Below are positions 23,901 to 36,500 of a stretch of 46,026 nucleotides of DNA, piece after piece. The position numbers were made by a program, and so were the translations under genes. The stretch spans positions 80,803 to 126,828 of the forward strand of contig JH720381.1 of assembly GCA_000231825.2 (NCBI GenBank), given 5' to 3'. The notes beneath the pieces were generated by a model. It was not told the DNA's origin. It was given only the letters and a program-made list of their open reading frames with translations, and did no database searches. The DNA comes from Tetrahymena elliotti 4EA. Lineage: Eukaryota > Ciliophora > Oligohymenophorea > Hymenostomatida > Tetrahymenidae. Every line of letters begins with the position of its first letter. Positions within the stretch are counted from its first letter, which is position 1.

Positions 23901-24790
23901 AATTATTAAACATCTTAACAGCATGTCATTGTTTTTAATTATCATCATCTTTTTTTTAATGTGCAAAAAAAACTCAGCTAACTAAAAAACAATTTTACTT
24001 TTATTTTCTAATTGATTTATGATTTCTCATGATTAAATATTAAAAATTAGATTAATCAAAAATTAATCTATTTATTGCTCTTATCCCTAAAAATTTTATA
24101 AAGGATAAAACAATCATTTAAAAATTCATTCAGACTAATGAAATTCGTTTGTTTGGTTGATGAGACATTTAAATTTAAAATTCATTCATACAGTTTTTAG
24201 AGAGGGAATGAGAATATTTGTTATTTTCTTAGTTTAGGATTTATTCTATTTGTAAAAGCTGAAGTTATTATGAAACATTTTTCTTTTAGAAGAACATTAT
24301 GATTTATTTATTATTTTTCTTTATTTGATTTAAGAGTAATTAAATACATTTATTCAAAATTTAATGATTTCTAATCTTCTTAATTAGATCTTTATTCAAT
24401 AAAGAACTCATCAATTAAAAAATAATAAATGATTTTTTATTTGTTTTTTAGAGGAATAAAATGTTTGGTTTTTTATTTTTTTGAAATAGATTTTTTGCAT
24501 TTATGTTAGATAAAGTTCTACTTTTTTATGCTAATGACTTCTTAATAAAAATGGATTTTTAGTATTATAAAAATTAATAGACTTACTTATTGCTATTATT
24601 TGAATGAATTGTTAAAGAAGTGAAAGAAGGTTAATGGTTTTGCGAAAATGAAAATTGTTTAGAATATATGAAATTTTTATGTTTAAAAGATTAGTTTAAT
24701 AGGTTCTTTTAACTTAGATAATAATATTTAATATTTGTTACAGTTCGTTTCTTATAATTAACTAAAGACTGATCTTTTGATCACTCATTT
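23901..24790. other. intergenic, duplicated flank
   Basis: No exon was recognised. Scattered blocks (for example around 24130-24320) resemble 41400-41560, on the far side of TM-E. The stretch appears to belong to the duplicated module rather than to carry its own gene. Confidence 0.45.
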
Positions 24791-24799
24791 TAATTATTT

Positions 24800-25690
24800 C
24801 TACTGCGAAGTTTGATGTAATAATGAAAGCACAAGCTATTTCAATCAGTAAATCTATGGTCTATTAGGTGTTTACTAATTTATGATTTTCTCAATTTGAT
24901 ATTGAATTTTAAGGTAAATCATTTAAAACCACCTTATTAAAAAATTCTTACTTCTTTTTTCACGCATAAATGAAAGGGAAGGATAAATCCAAAATTAAAT
25001 AATTCAGAAATCTTTTAATTAAGTAATCTTATTTCAAACTCGCAAACTCATTTAGTGATCAATGAACTAGCTATTCCTTACCTTAGGTGATTAAAACATA
25101 AAATATCTGTGCTATTAGCTAGCTGAGTAACAATAAAAGCATAAATGAGAAAGAAAGAACTTTCTAATATCTACACATTTAAGTTTTCTATCTTTATTTT
25201 TTAAAAGTAATACAAGAAACTATTTAAGAAGTAAACTAAAACAGAGGAGTAAGATTAGATGGCAAGAGAAAAAACATTTTTAAATAATTATCATTATTGT
25301 ATTAGTTGTTTTCCATCTTATTAACTTTAAACTGAAATAAGTTATACATTTAAGAAATAGACTAGACATGATTTGTATTTTTAGAGATTAGAGGAATTTA
25401 TTTACATTATTTGCTTATTCTTTTTATCAATTTTTGTTACTATTTATTATCAAAGCTCAAAAAATCTAGTATTTCATAACTAATTAAAAAATATTTACAT
25501 AATGCAATTTATTCTGCTTATTTGTTAAAAAAGATTTCAAAATCTATTAATTAATTATTACATTCAAAAATATGTAAATTTAGAACTCCTATTTTTTATT
25601 TACAAATATCTTCTTTAATAATAAGAGCGCATTTACATTGTTATAAATGGCTTAGGCTTTATAGTGTTGATAAGTATTATTCTACCAACC
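24800..25690 (-). pseudogene. GPCR relic 1 (cAMP-receptor-like)
   Basis: This aligns in order with the intact GPCR at 43999-44991 and its 5' flank. About 24805-24905 matches the cytoplasmic tail, 24960-25010 ('cataaatgaaagggaaggataaa') matches the end of helix 7 (GFIPFHLC), and 25205-25415 matches helix 5 to extracellular loop 2. The match then jumps at about 25420 to the region upstream of the intact gene's ATG (45020-45290). The part encoding helices 1-4 and the start codon is missing. Many substitutions and indels destroy the frame. It is a dead copy carried with the LRR2 module. Confidence 0.7.
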
Positions 25691-26097
25691 TATTACTTAA
25701 TCTAATTTAAAAATTTATATTCCAATAAAAGATAAATTATTTTAGTATTTATTTTTTAATAATTTTAAAAAACATAAATTTTAGTTGGTTGAGGGAAATA
25801 ATCTTTTTTCTACTTTTTTTTAGAATGAAAAATAATATGTTTATTGTAAATTTCTCCATTTAAATTTCCAGAATTTTTTATTTGTTGACTATCTTTTAAT
25901 ATGAGGTAATTGTTGCGATCAAAAATAAATATTTTAATCTATTTAAATTATTTATAAACTCAAAATGTTTTTTTATGGAAAATCTTATTTTTGTTAAGCG
26001 CAAGCAACTAGACTAATAATTAATTAATAGATTTTAAGGTTAAGAAAAAGTGGCAATTGAATAGAAAATAAATAAGCTTTGAACAGAAAAAGGAGGC
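25691..26097. other. 5' flank of LRR2
   Basis: It is similar to 32500-32857 upstream of LRR3 (both have 'aaattttagttggtt' and 'attaaggttaagaaaaa'), so it is part of the duplicated unit. No exon was seen. It should contain the promoter of LRR2. Confidence 0.5.
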
Positions 26098-29000
26098 ATG
26101 AAAAAATAAGTTAAAAATTTTATAAATTTTAAAAAGGTAAATTTTTCTTTTGGAATATTACAACAATAATTATTTTTTTAAATAAAATAGTTCTTCACTT
26201 GTAATGTTTAGAATAAATATCAAATATATGTTAAGTAAATTTTATGAATTTTGTTTTAATGATTCAATATCATTGATTTTTAAATAGAATTGTTACTCAC
26301 TAATTATTTTTATTATTTTTTTAAACCTATTAAACATGGTTTAAAATGATGTGTATTTTTTAGATGATATTTGGTTGTTGTTTAAAATTATTTTTATATT
26401 AATAGCGATGGAAATGTTAAAGATGAAGATTTATCCATGCTTTCTTATGAGTTATAAAATTGCATGAATGTTTAAGATTTAGATTTAGAAATCCAACTTT
26501 CGTATTTATTTCTTTTCAATTTGATCTAATTAATATGAATAAATTCCATTTCAACATATAAAATTTAATAGTAAATTAAAATATTTTTAAAGTATGAATG
26601 AAATAGGCAAATTAGGTGCATCTATCTTAGGCGAAGGCCTTTCTAAATGTTAGAATCTTTAGACTTTAAATCTTAATTTGTTGTAAATAAATAAATTATT
26701 AAATAATTGTTAAATTTTATTTTCATTAAATTAAGATAAAAATGTTAATAGATACTTATTTAACAGCATTTATCACTTTATTAAAGATAATTTTATATTT
26801 TGTTCAAATTAATATTAAAATTTTCATTTTGTTTCACATAAAATAAGTGTTAATAAACTTGGAGATGAAGGCATTTTAATGCTAATTTCTAATATAGCAA
26901 GTTGCAAAAATCTATTAAATTTTGGTCTTAATATTGGGTAATAATTATTTAAGAATTACTTTGTTTCATTTTTCAAAAGCTATTTATGATAATATCTTAA
27001 TAGAATAAATGGAAAACTAAATATCTTTTAATTATTTTCTGTTGAAATCCTAATTTATTAAGCTCCTGTTTGTTGAATTAAGATACTTTTTTCTAAACCA
27101 ATAAAATTAAATTTATGGAGATATTTCTTTCTAAAAAAATGAAAGAAATTTAGATAACTAAAAACAATCTATCATTAAAGATATTCAAGAAAAAATTTAA
27201 TAAATTTGCAAGGAAGCAATTAATAAATTTCGGCTTTTAGTATTTGTTTTCTCTTCAAATTTTCATTTTGTTGATTTTAAATGTAAAACTGGCTGCATCC
27301 AGTTTGAATTTATTTAAATTTTTTAATTATGAATAATCAAATTTTAAATAGCAAAAATCAGATTGGCCTTTTGGGAGTCTAATATTTAAGTTAGAATTTT
27401 TCAAAATTCACTTCTCTTTCAACCTTGGTCCTTAACTTTAAGTAAATTTGCATTTTTTATCATTTTATTTCAAAAATTAAAATAAATTTTGATCAACTAT
27501 AAAAAATTATTCTTATTTGTTTGTTTGTTTATTTGCTTGTTTGTATAAATATTAAAAACCTTTGATTGTTTACTTAAGCAGATTTTTTCAAAATTTTTTA
27601 TTAAAATTTAATATAGTTGTAATGAGCTTGGTGATGAAGGTTTATTAGAGCTAAGTTAAAATTTAAAAGCTATAACTAATCTTTAGAGTTTGACCCTACA
27701 TTTATAGTAAGATGATATTTTTTATAAATTTTGCATAAAAATAGTTATTGTCAGAATTAGTTTTTTAATTAGATTAATTAATTATTGATACTTAATTCAT
27801 TCAATTTTTATTTTTAAATAATTTTATTTTATTTAAAAGACACAATAATATTAGCTCTTAAAATACATCAGAATTAGGTTAGAATCTAGCACAATGCCAA
27901 TCATTGAATACTTTAGTTCTCAATCTAGAGTTGAATTTCATTCTCAAAAATATTTTTTTCTTTTTAACATTCAAAATAATATCTTCTTTTTTTTAACTTT
28001 TGATAAAAAGTGGCAATGAAATTGGAGATAACGGCATATAAGACTTGATTACTTATATAAAAATTAGCAAGAGTATATCATCTTTAAACCTCAACCTTAA
28101 GTAAGATCTAACTTTTTATTAAAGATAAAAAGAACAATATCACAAATAAAATTACTTTTTTAATTATCTTTAAAATATCATTAGAATTAATAATTAAAAT
28201 GACTATTTTATTTAAAATTAAAGTAAATGTGGAATAGGTTATTATGGTTTGTCAGATCTTGGTGATATTTTATCAAAATGGACTAATATTACAAGCTTAG
28301 TTCTTTCAGTATGGTAGCAAATAGAATATTTTTGATCTCTATATGGAACTTGAAAACATCAAATTGAGTTAAAATTTAAAAGACATGAATACTATTTTTT
28401 CACCCTAAATTTTGCTCAATTATTTATTATTTTCAACTTAAGATTTCAAATTATTTTTAATTAAAATAAATCAAATAAATAATTTATTTTGTATCAATTC
28501 AAAAAGCTCAAATGAAATGAATGATGAGGGCCTTTATGAATTGTCTAATTTAGGAAAGAACCCTAAACTCTAAAGTTTGGTCCTTGATTCTAAGTAAGCA
28601 GACAAATCTAAATTAAAAAATCAGCAAATAAAATTAAAGCTGAAAAATTGAAATCACTTATTTATTATCTTATGTATCAATCAATATACTCTAAATTCTC
28701 AATATTAATTTAGAGTTGTTTAATTTAAGGGGGATGAGGGAGTGAATTTCATTTTAATATCTTTCCAAAATGATATTTTCATTAGTTGATGTTAATTAAT
28801 GAGAAATCATAGTTTATATTATCTAATTTGATATGTTTGATGATTTAATTTTTTATTATATAGTTACAACTTAATTAGTAATGAAGGCTTAATCAAAGCA
28901 ATCGCAAAATATAAAAATGTTAAGTCTTTCAAACTAAGTTTAGAGTAAAAAAATTTTTATTTTTTTCAGTGTGATTATTAAGTTAAAATAAAAATGCTTC

Positions 29001-29584
29001 ATTTTGTTTTGAATTTAATACTATTAACTAATGTTATTATATCTAACTAAAGACCACATTCTTTTTCAGAAAATGATTCATTCTAATTAGGCTCTGCTTT
29101 AGCTAAATTCAATAACCTCAAACAATTGACTTTAATTTTTTAGTAATTATTTTTTGAACCAAATATTAAACAAAAACTTTGACAAATTAAATAATTAATT
29201 GAAATTCTTCATCTAGTTAATATTAATCACTATTTTTCAATAAAAATAAATTAAAAGGGAAAGCTAAAACTTTGATTAATGTGTTTTGAAAATATGCTCT
29301 GGCTTAAAAAATTCTAAGAGTTTATCTACTTTAGATCTCGATTTTTTGTAACAAACATAACATTACTTTTTATTGTTATTTTCTTGCTTTTTAATGAGGA
29401 AAACATTTGTTTTCTAAAAAATTTCATTTTATTAACATTTTTTACTTGGCTTAACCTTTGATTAACTAACACATCTATTTCTAAAAACAAAAGCACCTGC
29501 TCTCTTTTCAATTTTTCAAGGTCCAAAATTAAAAAAGCGGTTTAAAAAATTAAACATTTGGTTGATTATGAATTAAAATTTTGA
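26098..29584 (+). CDS. LRR2: leucine-rich repeat protein, one repeat per exon
   Basis: A close paralogue of LRR3. The proposed first exon is ATG 26098 (MKKQVKNFINFKK, then a GT donor). Twelve repeat exons follow, for example VKDEDLSMLSYEL, MNEIGKLGASILGEGLSKC, VNKLGDEGILMLISNI, KNQIGLLGVQYLSQNF, NELGDEGLLELSQNL, NEIGDNGIQDLITYI and SNEMNDEGLYELSNLGK. A C-terminal exon contains KIKKAVQKIKHLVDYELKF, with TGA at 29582-29584. From the second LRR exon on, all introns split a codon after base two and the joined frame is open. At the first LRR exon (about 26406) it has four more bases than LRR3, which breaks the frame with the proposed exon 1. So either the start is elsewhere or the 5' end is damaged. 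It is predicted to be a cytosolic LRR solenoid with unknown ligand. Confidence 0.75.
28729..28740 (+). other. G-rich tract in LRR2 intron
   Basis: GGGGGATGAGGG lies in the intron before the tenth repeat exon, at the same place as the stronger tract in LRR3. There are only two G-runs, so it is weak as a quadruplex candidate. Confidence 0.6.
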
Positions 29585-29889
29585 TTATTCGTGCTTAATA
29601 ATCATTAAAGATTTAACAAACTAAGTATTAAACATTTAATTTGTCTTAAAAAATATCATCATGGAATACATTTTTTATTGCAAAAGAATAAAAATCGTTA
29701 AATTACTTATTTTCTCTGAAACAAATATCCAAATTTTTATAATAAAGTGCTATAATTTGTCGGAATATTAAACTTCTTTTACTTAATTTTTTTTTCCTCA
29801 ATTTAAATTTGAGATACATTTTAACAAACAAATACTAAAAGAAAAAATGTGCTTTATATATTTAAATTTTTAAGGAAAGAAAGCTTTAA
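29585..29889. other. convergent spacer LRR2/TM-D
   Basis: No gene was seen. It is homologous to the spacers of modules 1 and 3. Confidence 0.5.
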
Positions 29890-32160
29890 TCACTTGATTA
29901 TCTTTCTAGGATTTCTTCTCCTTGGTGAAAATCTTGATTTTGCACTAATTAAGTCAAATTAACTTATTGATTCCACTTTAGTTAAATCTTATTCAATTTT
30001 ATTTAATTAATTTTAACTAGAATTTTATATTGGAACCACTTTGCTAGTTTTACTACTTATTTTTTTCATTATCTATTCATATATCTGTACAATTATATTT
30101 AGCAGCAAGTATATCAATAAATTAATTAAAATATCATTAAGAAAGTATAGCTTAGCTTATCAATAGTAAGTGGTAATAATGTTCATTATCAATAATGAGA
30201 CATACAAGCAAAGCCAAAGTATTGTATCAATAAAAAAATACCAATTAGCCAATTTAGAAGAAAATGGTTTCAAGTAAATCAAAACACAGGTATAAATCAG
30301 TTACAATAATATTGAGGTTATACATAGAGACTTATCACTTAAACTGATAAAGTATGCAGGCATTAAAACAGATTCCTAAAATAGATAAATTAACATAAAA
30401 TTTTTACATTTTTTTGATTCAAAAATCGTTTCACATTGTTTTTTATTTCTTGATATTTCATTGAAATTCAAAAGATTATCTGTTTCTTTTTATCTATTAA
30501 GATTTATGTATTGCCATCTAAAAGCAAAAATAGCAATCAATGAGAAAACACTTACATAGGCTATTTTTTAACTAATTTCATCTAATTCTGATTACAAAAA
30601 AAATACTTTATTTATTAGGTAATTCCTAATATGAGAATAGATACACTCAACTACATATACTAAATACCAGTACCTGAAAGTACTATATCATAAATTAATC
30701 TAGATACAGAGAGAATCTTTTCAGTTTTGCATTTTTGTAATAGTAAATAGAAAAAATACAAGAATAAAAAAGCTGATATATATCAAAATAATAGCCTAGC
30801 CAGATGTGTAGAGAAAATCAAAAGAGATATCTAAATATTCATATTTAAGGTTTTAAAATTGAGTTTTATTTTAGCTTATAAATTTATCAAACACACTCAG
30901 TGGGGCAATTACCTTTTTATATAAAAATATGACAGTAAATAAAATAATGTGTGTCAAATTAATGATAAGATTTATCATTAAGAAATTTACTTTTTAACTC
31001 TCTCAAAGGAGTATAAACTTAGTTAGGAAGTAAAGCATTTACTAATGTTAATTGACTAAGTTTCATACATGTCAAGCCATTAACAACAATTCCAAAGCTT
31101 GATTAAGACATAAAGTTCTAAATAAAACTTAAAAAGGTTGTAGCGGCAAATACAGTTTACATCAACTTACTCTTTGACTCTCAGAAAATTCTGAATCATA
31201 AACTAAAAATTATTATTCACAGATAGAATTAGAAAATGTATATCCTTCTGAGCAAATACAGCTATTTCTACTTATTTAATAGCCTTTATTTGGATCACAG
31301 ATAATACATAAATTATTTTCAAACAAATACCTGCCAGCTACACATGTTTAGCAACTCTTAGGAGAAGAACCATTGCAAGAAGAGCAAGTATCATCACATT
31401 ATTTGCAATTTTTCCCTCTAAAGTAAAACATTATTTTAATTTTATTGTTAGGATGAATATCAAATTAAAATTAAATGTATTCAAATGAACTTAAAATAAT
31501 ATTTTTACTCTATAAAATATTTATCTGAGCATCTGATTAAGCATTAACTATTTTAAAGAAAATAACTAGGTTAGCAAAGAAGTACAGGCTAATATTTAAC
31601 CAGATTAAGAGCATCCATGTATCATATTGAAAATATTTTGAACAGAAATTAAATTTTTCAATGGTGAACCACCATTCATGTCAAAAGCAAAATAGAAAAT
31701 ACCTTATTATTTAAATGAAAATAGGGTTTTTAAAAAAATAAAAAATGAAATAATTAATTACTTAACTAAATCTAAACTCATTCCAAGTTTTATAATTATA
31801 ATATGTTTAAATTTCTAAAGTAGTATGACTTTTATTTTTTATTGTTAAGAATCATAAAGAAGCTCATATTTTTTGTCTTAAATGTTTAGGAAGTTCTTTA
31901 TTAAAATGATATAAATAAGAAATAAGAATCTTACTAAATATATAAAGTATTCATAATATGCTGTTTGAAGAGATAAAGGTTGAAAAGAATCTCCAAATGT
32001 GTCAATTTTTTGAAATGTCTCAAATTAAAAGTAGTCTGTACTTTTTATTTATACAATTATAACTGATCTCTATTTATTTACAAAATTTGTTTTTTAATAA
32101 AATATAACTTGTTAAATTGTTTCTTAATTCAGGTTTTTTAAGGGTTTGGGAAAATTTGAG
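29890..32160 (-). pseudogene. TM-D: truncated, frameshifted TM-family gene
   Basis: It is similar throughout to TM-C and TM-E but lacks everything upstream of the exon beginning RSVIIVQI (about 32075). Signal peptide and first ectodomain exons are gone, and the similarity to TM-C stops near 32160. Inside, the FYDAS motif is shortened in frame (FQFETFQKIDTFGDSF). The cysteine-rich exon at about 31225-31420 remains. In the last exon a deletion of about 26 bases after the codons for TTYY shifts the frame straight into TGA (30162-30160), before the last helix. The downstream frame still resembles the family tail (SPRRRNPRKIIK, TGA 29892-29890). The pattern of in-frame and out-of-frame losses suggests recent death. 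Confidence 0.85.
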
Positions 32161-32249
32161 AAAAGAAATTTCTTAAAATAATATTTAAAATATTTACAAA
32201 ATTAAATAATTAAAAATAAAATATTACAATTAATTAAAAAAGAAATTTT

Positions 32250-32465
32250 TTAAAGGAAAAGGAGACTATGTTAATGAAGTAAACTTATAACAGAGCTGTA
32301 AGTAAGAATTTATAGTAAGAGAAAAAAAATAGTTAAATAACTCTAATTACATGAATTGTTTCACCTTCTTAAACTTTAAACTGAAATTAGTAGATATTTC
32401 AGAAATATGATAGATTATTTGTATTTTGAGAGATTAGAGGAATGTATTTACATTATTTAAATAAA
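32250..32465 (-). pseudogene. GPCR relic 2
   Basis: It matches relic 1 at about 25200-25415 (for example 'gaagtaaac', 'ataacagagctgtaag' and 'ttaactttaaactgaaat' in near-identical order), and so the helix 5/loop part of the intact GPCR. It begins about 90 bases after the break in TM-D. A single deletion of about 2.9 kb, relative to the TM-C to relic-1 arrangement (22311 to 25197), would explain both truncated ends. Confidence 0.65.
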
Positions 32466-32857
32466 TAATCACAATAATTTTAATTGAAAGTAAAAAAATA
32501 ATATTTATTTTTAAATAATTTTAAAATAAGCTAAATTTTAGTTGGTTTTCATAATTATAAAATATTGCTCTTTGTTTTTGAATGAAAAATAATATTAACC
32601 AGAATTATTTATTGTCAATTTATTAATTTAGATTTTCAGAATTTTGTAAATTTGTTTACTATCTATTAATATGATGAGGTTATTGTCTTCATCAAAAAGA
32701 AAATTTTAATTTATTTAAATTATTTAGAGACCTAAAATGCTTTTTATGGAAAAGCATGTTTTTGTTTGTAATATGCAAGTAATTAGACTTATAATTAATA
32801 ATTATTAAGGTTAAGAAAAAATAATTTAATAAAAAAATTTGGATACAAAAAGAAGAC
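32466..32857. other. 5' flank of LRR3
   Basis: It is homologous to the 5' flank of LRR2. No exon was seen. Confidence 0.5.
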
Positions 32858-35800
32858 ATGAAAAAATAAGTTAAACATTTTATAAATCTTAAAAGGGTAA
32901 ATTTTTATTCTTAACTATTATAACAATAATAATTTAATTTAAAAAAATTGTTCTTTACTTCCAATATTTAGTATGGATACAAAATATTTGATAACAAATT
33001 TAAATTATGAACTTTAATTAATTCTTTAATGAATAAAATCGTTGATTATAAAATAAAATTGCTACTAATTATTTTAATTATTTTTGTATACCTCTTAAAT
33101 GTGGTTTTAATTTATTTTTTCTTTTTTAGATAATATTTGTATTTTAAATTATTTATATTGATAGCGAAATATTAAAGATGAAGATTTAAAAATGCTTTCT
33201 GAAGAGCTATAAAATTGCATGAATATTTCAGATTTAGATTTACAAATCCAACTTTCGTATTTATTACTTTTAGATTAATCTAATTAATATGAATGAATAA
33301 ATACCTTGATTCCAATATAAACATCTAAAATTTAGTCTCAAATTAAAATATTTAAAGAATGAATGAAATAAGCAAAATAGGTGCTTCTATGTTAGGGGAA
33401 AGCATTTCTAAATTCAAGAATCTTTAGGCTTTAAATCTTAATTTGTTGTAAATAAATAAACTATTAAATCATTGTTCAGTTTTATTTTTATTTAATTAAA
33501 AACTAAAAAAAAAATGGTATTTATTTTAAACCATCTATCACTTAATAAAACATAGTTTTATTTTTAATTGCAAATAAATAATTTTAATATAAGACTTTTA
33601 TTTTTTTTTATTCTTAAAATTTAATATAAGTGCTAATAAAATTGGAGATGAAGATATTTTAAAGCTAATTTCTAATGTCGCAAATCGCAAAGATCTATTA
33701 AATTTTGATCTGAATATTGGGTAACAATTAAATTATTTTATTTGATTTTTCAAAATCTATTTATGACAATATTTTAAAATAATAAATATGAAATTAAATT
33801 TCTGATAATTTTTACTACTGAAAATCCTCATTTATTGAATTAAGATATTTTTTTCTAAAGCATTTAAATTAAATTTACTAAAGATAATTTTTTCCAAAAA
33901 ATCTTAGTAATAAATGAAAAAACTAAAGAAATTTATATAAACTCAAAATAATCTATCATTAAAGATATTCATAATAAAATTAAACAAAATCAGAAGGAAT
34001 TGATTGATTAATTGATAAATGTGGATTTTCAGTATTTTATTATCTTCAAAATTTCATTTATTTGATTCTAAATGAAAGACTGACTGCATTCAGTTTAGTT
34101 TGTATTTATTTATTTACAAAAATAATTTTTTTTAAATAGCAAAAATCAAGTTGGTCTTTTGGGAGTATAATACTTAAGTTAGAATTTTTAAAAGTTCATA
34201 TCCCTTTAAACTTTGAGACTTAATCTTTTGTAAATTTTCATTTTTTATCATTTTATTAAAAATATAAATTTGGATAAACAACAAAAAATTATTCTTAATT
34301 TATTTGTTTTTTTGCTGCTTGTTTTCTTTAGTTAAAATTTTTTCTTAAAAATTAATGAAAAAGCTATAATCAAATTGGTGATGAAGGCCTATTAGAGCTA
34401 ACTTAAAATTTAAAAGCAATAAATAATCTTTAAAATTTGACCCTAAATCTGTAGTAAGAAAAATATATACATTGATATCAATTATCATATATATAAAAAT
34501 ATTTTAATGTCCAAATTTATTTTTGGGTTAGATAAATTAATTTCTGATATTTTTAGAAATTCAGAAAATAATTGATGTTTAGAAAAATGAAGTCTTTTTT
34601 TAATCAAATTATTTTATTTTGTTTTATTTAAAAGACACAATAATATTAGCTCTTAAAATACATCTGAATTAGGTTAGAATCTAGCACAATGCCAGTCATT
34701 AAATTCTTTAATTCTCAATCTAGGGTTGAATTTTCTTCAAAAAATATTTTTTTCTTTTCCATATAAAATCAATTGTTTTTTTTTTCTTGAAGAAAATATA
34801 TTTTTTTATTAATTAATTTTTGTGAAACTTTTAATGAAAAGCTTTAATGAAATTGGAGATAGCGGCATATAAGACTTGGTTTCTTATTTATCAATTAGCA
34901 AGAGTATATCATCTTTAAACCTCAACCTTGAGTAAGATAAAAAGAATAATGTTACAAAATAAAATTAGTTTTTTTAATTAAATTATCTTCAAATTATAAT
35001 TTAAAATAAATAATTAAAGTGATTATTTTATTTAAAGAAAAAATTACAAATGAAAATATTTTTTAATTTAACATTAAAGTAAATGTGGAATAGGTTATTA
35101 TGGTTTGTCAGATCTTGGTGATATTTTATCAAAATGGACTAATATTACAAGTTTGTTTCTTTCAATATGGTAGCAAATAGAATATTTTTGATCTCTTTAT
35201 GGAACTTTAAAATTTCAAATTGAGTTAAATTTAAAAAACATGAATATTCACTCTTTTTTTCTTCTTCTAAATTTTGTTAATTTATTTCTTATTTTCAACT
35301 TAAGATTTCAAATTATTTTTAAATCAAATAAATAATTTATTTTCTATAAATTCATAAAGTTCAAATAAAATTAATGATGAATGTCTTTTTGAATTGTCTA
35401 ATTTAGGAAAGAACCCTAAACTCTAAAATGTAGTTCTTAATTCTAAGTAAGCAGACAAATTTCAATAATTAAAACATCAATAAATCAAATTAAAACTAAG
35501 AAATTGATATCCATTATTTATTATTTTATGTATCAATGTGCTATATTCAAATTTATAATTGTTTTTTTAAGGGGAGGGGAGGGAGGGTTTAGAAGAGAAT
35601 TTAAATACTTTTTAAATTTTCCTCCAAAATTATGATTTAATTAGCTGATGTTAATTTATTAGTGAGAAATAGTAGTTAATACTATCTTAATTGATCTTTT
35701 TGGTTATTGAATAAGCTAATTTTTCTATAATATAGTTAAAATTTAATTAGCTCTGAAGGCTTATGCAAAGCATTAGTAAAGTACCAAAATATTAAGACTT

Positions 35801-36500
35801 TGAAACTGAGTTTTTAGTAAAAAAATATTTTTGACTTGAGTATTTATTAAAATATTTATTTTAATTACTTTTAAGCTTTCAATCACCTAATATTTTATTA
35901 CTTTATCAAATTTTTCAAATTTTTTCTTCTTTTATAACGAAATAAAGGCATGATTCTTATGCAGAAAATGATTCCTTTTAACTAGGCCTTGTTTTAGCAA
36001 AATTTGATAAGCTCAATAAATTGACTTTACTTTTTGAGTAAATTGTTTTAAGAAACATTTTTTAAGTTAAACAAAAATTTTTTGATAAATTAATTGAAAT
36101 TCTTCCTTTAATTCATAAATTAATATATTTCACTAAATTGATTGATTATATTTATTTAATTTAAAAATAAATTAAAAGTGAAAGTGAAAACTGTGATTAA
36201 TGTGCTTAGAAAATATGTACTGGCTTAAAAAACTCTAAGAATTTAACAACTTTAAATCTTGAATTTCAGTAAAAAAGAATTAATTTTTTTATTACTTATA
36301 TTTGTGATTTTTAATTCAATATTTGATTTTGTTTGATAAAAAATTTCATTATCTTTTTAACTTTACTTAATCTTTGATTAACTAACTTATCTATTTATAA
36401 AAACAAAAGCTTCTTGTCAATATCCAGCAAATAAAGTTTCAAAATCAAATAATTGGTGAAAAAAATTAAACGTTTGGTTGATTATTCTTTAGAATTTTGA
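32858..36500 (+). CDS. LRR3: leucine-rich repeat protein, one repeat per exon
   Basis: The most complete LRR gene: fourteen exons, open throughout as read. Exon 1 is 32858-32896 (MKKQVKHFINLKR, phase 0). Exon 2 is 33165-33256 (NIKDEDLKMLSEEL). Exon 3 is 33358-33447 (MNEISKIGASMLGESI). Further repeat exons lie at about 33630, 34139, 34366, 34635, 34843, 35077, 35360, 35735, 35963 and 36179. The C-terminal exon at about 36412-36500 contains KIKQLVKKIKRLVDYSLEF, with TGA at 36498-36500. From exon 2 onward every intron splits a codon after base two. Repeats follow the pattern NxIGDEGLxxLxxxL, then KCxNLxxLxLNL, the ribonuclease-inhibitor class, and should form a curved binding solenoid. There is no signal peptide or membrane helix, so it is probably cytosolic. 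It is convergent with TM-E, 227 bases away. Confidence 0.8.
35571..35587 (+). other. perfect G-quadruplex motif in LRR3 intron
   Basis: GGGGAGGGGAGGGAGGG has four G-runs of at least three with single-base loops, on the transcribed-sense strand. It lies in the intron before the exon encoding NLISSEG. Confidence 0.85.

Noticed and set aside
23794..23985. Open frame on plus upstream of TM-C
   Set aside because: The matching block upstream of TM-E (40603-40818) is also open, but in an unrelated amino-acid sequence. The conservation is therefore at DNA level, not protein level.
29326..29526. Open frame on minus, 66 residues, charged
   Set aside because: It is antisense to the last LRR exons and intron of LRR2. 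The plus-strand reading matches LRR3 exon by exon.
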